From Puteibacter caeruleilacunae (lineage in GTDB: Bacteria > Bacteroidota > Bacteroidia > Bacteroidales > Prolixibacteraceae): a DNA stretch of 64,000 nucleotides. Location: assembly GCA_005217565.1 (NCBI GenBank), contig SJCO01000006.1, forward strand, positions 106,387-170,386, read 5' to 3'. The notes under the pieces are model-generated. The model worked only from the letters and a program-made list of their open reading frames with translations. It was not told the DNA's origin and searched no databases. Shown here in pieces: positions 61,301 through 64,000 of the stretch. Numbering within the stretch: the stretch's first letter is position 1; each line of letters starts with the position of its first letter. Position numbers and translations under genes: made by a program.

Positions 61301-62674
61301 ATGAAGAATATACTAATTGCCCTGATAATACTTGTTGGTACGGCTGTACAAGCTCAACAACCAGGCACTCCCTGGACTCTTGAGAGGTGTATCAATTATG
61401 CCTTTGAAAATAATATTCAGATAAGGAGACAGGTACTCAATACCAAGTACCAGGAAAATCAGTTGTATCAATCAAAAATGAACCAACTGCCCAATTTGAA
61501 TGGTAGTATTGGGAGTAACAGGAACTTTGGACGTACATTAACTCCGGGGAATATATATGAGGATGTGAACTCAACTAGTTTAAATGCAGGATTAACTTCA
61601 CAGATTGATGTTTTTGCTGGATCAACATTGAAGAATACCGTTAAGCAAAGGGAATTTGAATTAAAGTCGAGTCTTGAGGATCTTCATAAAGCAAAGGATG
61701 ATATTGCGATGATGATCACTTCGGCTTACCTGGAAATATTATTGGCTCAGGAACTGGTAGCCGTTTCGGAAGGACAACTGGATATTACAAAGTTGCAGAT
61801 AGATCGTACAAATAAACTTGTGGAGGCAGGAAGTGAGCCTAAAGGAAAGTTGCTGGAGGTGCAGGCTCAATATGCAAAAGAAGAGTTAAGTCTGGTTGAG
61901 GCACAGAATAATGTGTTGCTAACAAAACTTAAATTGGCTCAATTGTTAGACCTGAAGAGTGTTAATGGATTTGAGATTGTAAATCCGGAATTACCAGGGA
62001 TTGAATCAGGAAACGTTGTGGTGGATGCCGAGGATGTTTATAGTCGCGCCGTAGAGATTCGCCCTGAAATAAAGGGAGCTGAATATTCGTTACAAGGCAG
62101 AGAAAAACAGTTAGATGTTGCTAAAGGAGGTTTGCTTCCGACACTTACGTTAGGTGGCGGATATAATACTGATTATAACAGTGAAACATCTAAGAAGATT
62201 CAAGATCCTGCGCATCCAGATGATCCGACAAAGACAATCCCCAAAAAAGTTGGTTTCTCTGAACAGGTGAAGAACTTTCAGCGTAAGTATGTGGGATTAT
62301 CACTTCAGATACCAATTTTCAATCGCCATAGTGCCAAAACACAGGTAAGCAATGCACGTATTCAGATGCTGGACTCTGAGCTTAATCTTGAAAACGCAAA
62401 GAATCAACTGCGCGAGGATATTGAAACTGCTTATACCAATGCAGTGGCTTCATTGAAAAAATATATGGCTAACGATAAAGCTGTGGTGAATTTAAAAGAA
62501 GCATTTCGGTATATGGAAGAGCGCTATAATCTGGGTGTTGTTAACTCGGTAGATTATAATGAAGCGAAGAATAATCTTACTGCTGCCCAGTCGAATTTAT
62601 TGCAAGCAAAATATGAGTTTATCTTTAGAACCAAGATATTAGACTTCTACAAAGGAGTCCCTATTACCTTATAA
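61301..62674 (+). CDS. TolC-family outer-membrane channel
   Basis: A 457-residue protein with a Sec signal peptide (ending VQAQQ, about residue 20) and the two-fold helical repeat of TolC proteins: WTLERCINYAFENNIQIRRQVLN at the start, an Ala/Gln-rich helix set (ILLAQELVAVSEGQLDITKLQIDR), then the second repeat (EIRPEIKGAEYSLQGREKQLDVAKGGLLPTL) and the terminal AKNNLTAAQSNLLQAKYEF. It forms the outer-membrane tunnel for the ABC exporter and could also serve the RND pump at 38856-46433, which has none of its own. A terminator follows. Confidence 0.92.
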   Translation: MKNILIALIILVGTAVQAQQPGTPWTLERCINYAFENNIQIRRQVLNTKYQENQLYQSKMNQLPNLNGSIGSNRNFGRTLTPGNIYEDVNSTSLNAGLTSQIDVFAGSTLKNTVKQREFELKSSLEDLHKAKDDIAMMITSAYLEILLAQELVAVSEGQLDITKLQIDRTNKLVEAGSEPKGKLLEVQAQYAKEELSLVEAQNNVLLTKLKLAQLLDLKSVNGFEIVNPELPGIESGNVVVDAEDVYSRAVEIRPEIKGAEYSLQGREKQLDVAKGGLLPTLTLGGGYNTDYNSETSKKIQDPAHPDDPTKTIPKKVGFSEQVKNFQRKYVGLSLQIPIFNRHSAKTQVSNARIQMLDSELNLENAKNQLREDIETAYTNAVASLKKYMANDKAVVNLKEAFRYMEERYNLGVVNSVDYNEAKNNLTAAQSNLLQAKYEFIFRTKILDFYKGVPITL

Positions 62675-62696
62675 AAGTAGGTATAATTTTAAGTGT

Positions 62697-62724
62697 AGCC
62701 TCACTCTTTGAGTGGGGCTTTTTT
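62697..62724 (+). terminator. Rho-independent terminator of the ABC-TolC operon
   Basis: AGCCTCACT (62697-62705) pairs with AGTGGGGCT (62711-62719), with one T-G pair, over CTTTG, followed by TTTTTT. It sits 22 bp after the TolC stop. Confidence 0.85.
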
Positions 62725-62805
62725 ATGAATGGGATTTAAGTAGCGGATTTTTAAAATAAAATAGTAAATTCGTAGGGTTGCTATTCTTAAAATTTTGTTG
62801 GAAAT

Positions 62806-64000
62806 ATGATTCGCACAAATAACATCTCAGTATTGATACTATTGCTGTTTACTGTTACTTCTTGTTCTCAGAAGATATTTGATCCAGATCCTGGAGTATC
62901 GTATGACCTGGCAGAGTACAGAGCAAGTCGTTTTACTGATATTAAGTATGATATTAGTTTGTCGATTCCTGAGAAAAAAAGTGATCCTATAAATGGTACC
63001 GAGGAGATCTCATTTGATTTTGAGGGAGGAAAGAATCCTGTGGTTATTGATTTTAGAGAATCGCGGGATAAATTAATTAGTGTGACTGTTCGAAATAAAC
63101 GGGTTGAGTATATATTTCAGAACGAGCATATTATAATTCCAGCTAAATTTTTTAGACGTGGTAAAAATACCATTGAACTTACCTTTGTTGCTGGAAATCA
63201 ATCATTGAATCGTAACGACGATTTCTTGTATACACTTTTTGTTCCTGATAGAGCAAGAACTGCATTTCCTTGCTTTGATCAACCCGACATGAAGGCTTCA
63301 TTCCAATTGCAATTGGAGATCCCTGAAGCTTGGACTGCTGTGGCTAATGGGAAGTTAGTGCAACAGACCCAGGGGAATGGACGTAAAGTGATGATGTTCG
63401 ACCGAACGGAACCTTTATCAACATACTTGTTTGCTTTTGTTGCAGGGAAGTTCAGTAAGATTACTCGTGAAAGAAATGGCAAGAAAATCTCTCTTTATCA
63501 CAGGGAGAATGACGAGAAGAAGGTAGATTCAAATATTGATGCAATCTACGATATGGTCTATCAATCATTGGATTGGCTAGAGACTTATACTGGAATAGAT
63601 TATCCTTTTGCAAAATATGACTTAATTGCAATCCCTTCATTTCAATATGGAGGAATGGAGCATACAGGAGCAACATTATATCGTTCGTCAAAGTTATTCC
63701 TTGAGGAATCAGCAACGCAAGAACAGATGCTGGATAGGGCTCAATTGATTGCACATGAGACTGCACATATGTGGTTTGGTGATTACGTAACCATGAAGTG
63801 GTTTAATGATGTGTGGTTGAAGGAAGTATTTGCGAACTTCATGGCAGGAAAGATTGTAAATCCAATGTTTCCTAATGTAGATCACCGTTTACGCTTTTTA
63901 TTAGATCACTATCCTGCAGCATATTCTGTCGACCGAACACAGGGTGCTAATCCTATTGGACAACCATTGGATAACCTGAAAGATGCTGGAACATTGTATG
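62806..64000 (+). CDS. M1-family aminopeptidase, lipoprotein (cut by the right end)
   Basis: The ATG at 62806 opens a frame that stays open to base 64000 (398 codons). The lipobox is TVTSC (Cys20). The zinc-protease motifs are complete: GGMEH at 282-286 (the GAMEN exopeptidase motif in a variant form), HETAHMWFGDYV with His317-Glu318-x-x-His321, and Glu340 in WLKEVFANF exactly 18 residues after His321. The Asn-to-His and Ala-to-Gly changes in GAMEN are within the range seen in Bacteroidota M1 enzymes. It should remove N-terminal residues from peptides in the envelope. The remainder of the catalytic domain and the C-terminal domains lie outside the window. Confidence 0.92.
   Translation, partial: MIRTNNISVLILLLFTVTSCSQKIFDPDPGVSYDLAEYRASRFTDIKYDISLSIPEKKSDPINGTEEISFDFEGGKNPVVIDFRESRDKLISVTVRNKRVEYIFQNEHIIIPAKFFRRGKNTIELTFVAGNQSLNRNDDFLYTLFVPDRARTAFPCFDQPDMKASFQLQLEIPEAWTAVANGKLVQQTQGNGRKVMMFDRTEPLSTYLFAFVAGKFSKITRERNGKKISLYHRENDEKKVDSNIDAIYDMVYQSLDWLETYTGIDYPFAKYDLIAIPSFQYGGMEHTGATLYRSSKLFLEESATQEQMLDRAQLIAHETAHMWFGDYVTMKWFNDVWLKEVFANFMAGKIVNPMFPNVDHRLRFLLDHYPAAYSVDRTQGANPIGQPLDNLKDAGTLY

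Overview
The window looks like chromosomal DNA of a Bacteroidota bacterium, most likely of the Bacteroidales/Marinilabiliales kind. This rests on AT-rich sequence, promoter-like sites of the Bacteroidota TAnnTTTG type, few Shine-Dalgarno sites, many lipoproteins, and families typical of the phylum: 6-bladed beta-propeller lipoproteins, DUF2723/GT117, DUF6427-like, LytTR regulators and NVEALA-like small peptides. No rRNA, tRNA, insertion sequence or CRISPR array was recognised.

Layout. (1) 1-5854 is a mixed housekeeping edge: a partial flavodoxin, a coiled-coil lipoprotein, a CarboxypepD_reg-like protein with a LytTR regulator, a small secreted protein, a GT2 glycosyltransferase and aspartate kinase. 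(2) 6214-16011 is a tandem array of eight 6-bladed beta-propeller lipoproteins that grew by local duplication; three of them keep nearly identical 5' halves. (3) 16012-16994 is a 1-kb non-coding spacer with several inverted repeats. (4) 16995-29639 holds three paralogous TPR / membrane helix / coiled-coil / C-terminal HTH regulators, interleaved with more propellers and a large macroglobulin-like protein. (5) 29793-38609 holds a transglutaminase-like protein, two small NVEALA-like exported peptides, an O-antigen-ligase-like polytopic protein with TPRs between them, another propeller, two thioredoxin-like anchored proteins, a DUF1573 lipoprotein and a signal peptidase I. (6) 38856-46433 is an RND efflux operon with one adaptor and two permeases. 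(7) 46665-56398 holds an AspT/YidE-type transporter, a GT117 protein, a polysaccharide deacetylase, purD, a DUF6427-like protein and a carbamoyltransferase. (8) 56682-62674 is a MacAB-TolC-like ABC export operon. (9) A M1 aminopeptidase runs off the right end.

The most interesting part is 16995-38609. Four transcription units in it (starting at 18793, 21384, 29793 and 31960) are preceded by a shared TGCACCC element, perfectly palindromic at two sites, followed 40-50 bp later by a TAnnTTTG element. The same region encodes the three membrane-tethered HTH proteins that could read such a site. A second shared hairpin (AGGAAGT...ACTTCCT) precedes the macroglobulin-like gene and the second peptide gene. 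A decayed 3' end of a second transglutaminase-like gene lies at 36892-36981, so the locus has been duplicated and trimmed. My reading is an envelope system in which small peptides with an unusual leader (N-terminal hydrophobic segment, spacer, NVT, AxA-Asp) are exported and modified or sensed by the surrounding O-antigen-ligase-like, transglutaminase-like, thiol-redox and propeller proteins, under control of tethered TPR-HTH regulators. The families are recognised from memory; the joint function is inference.
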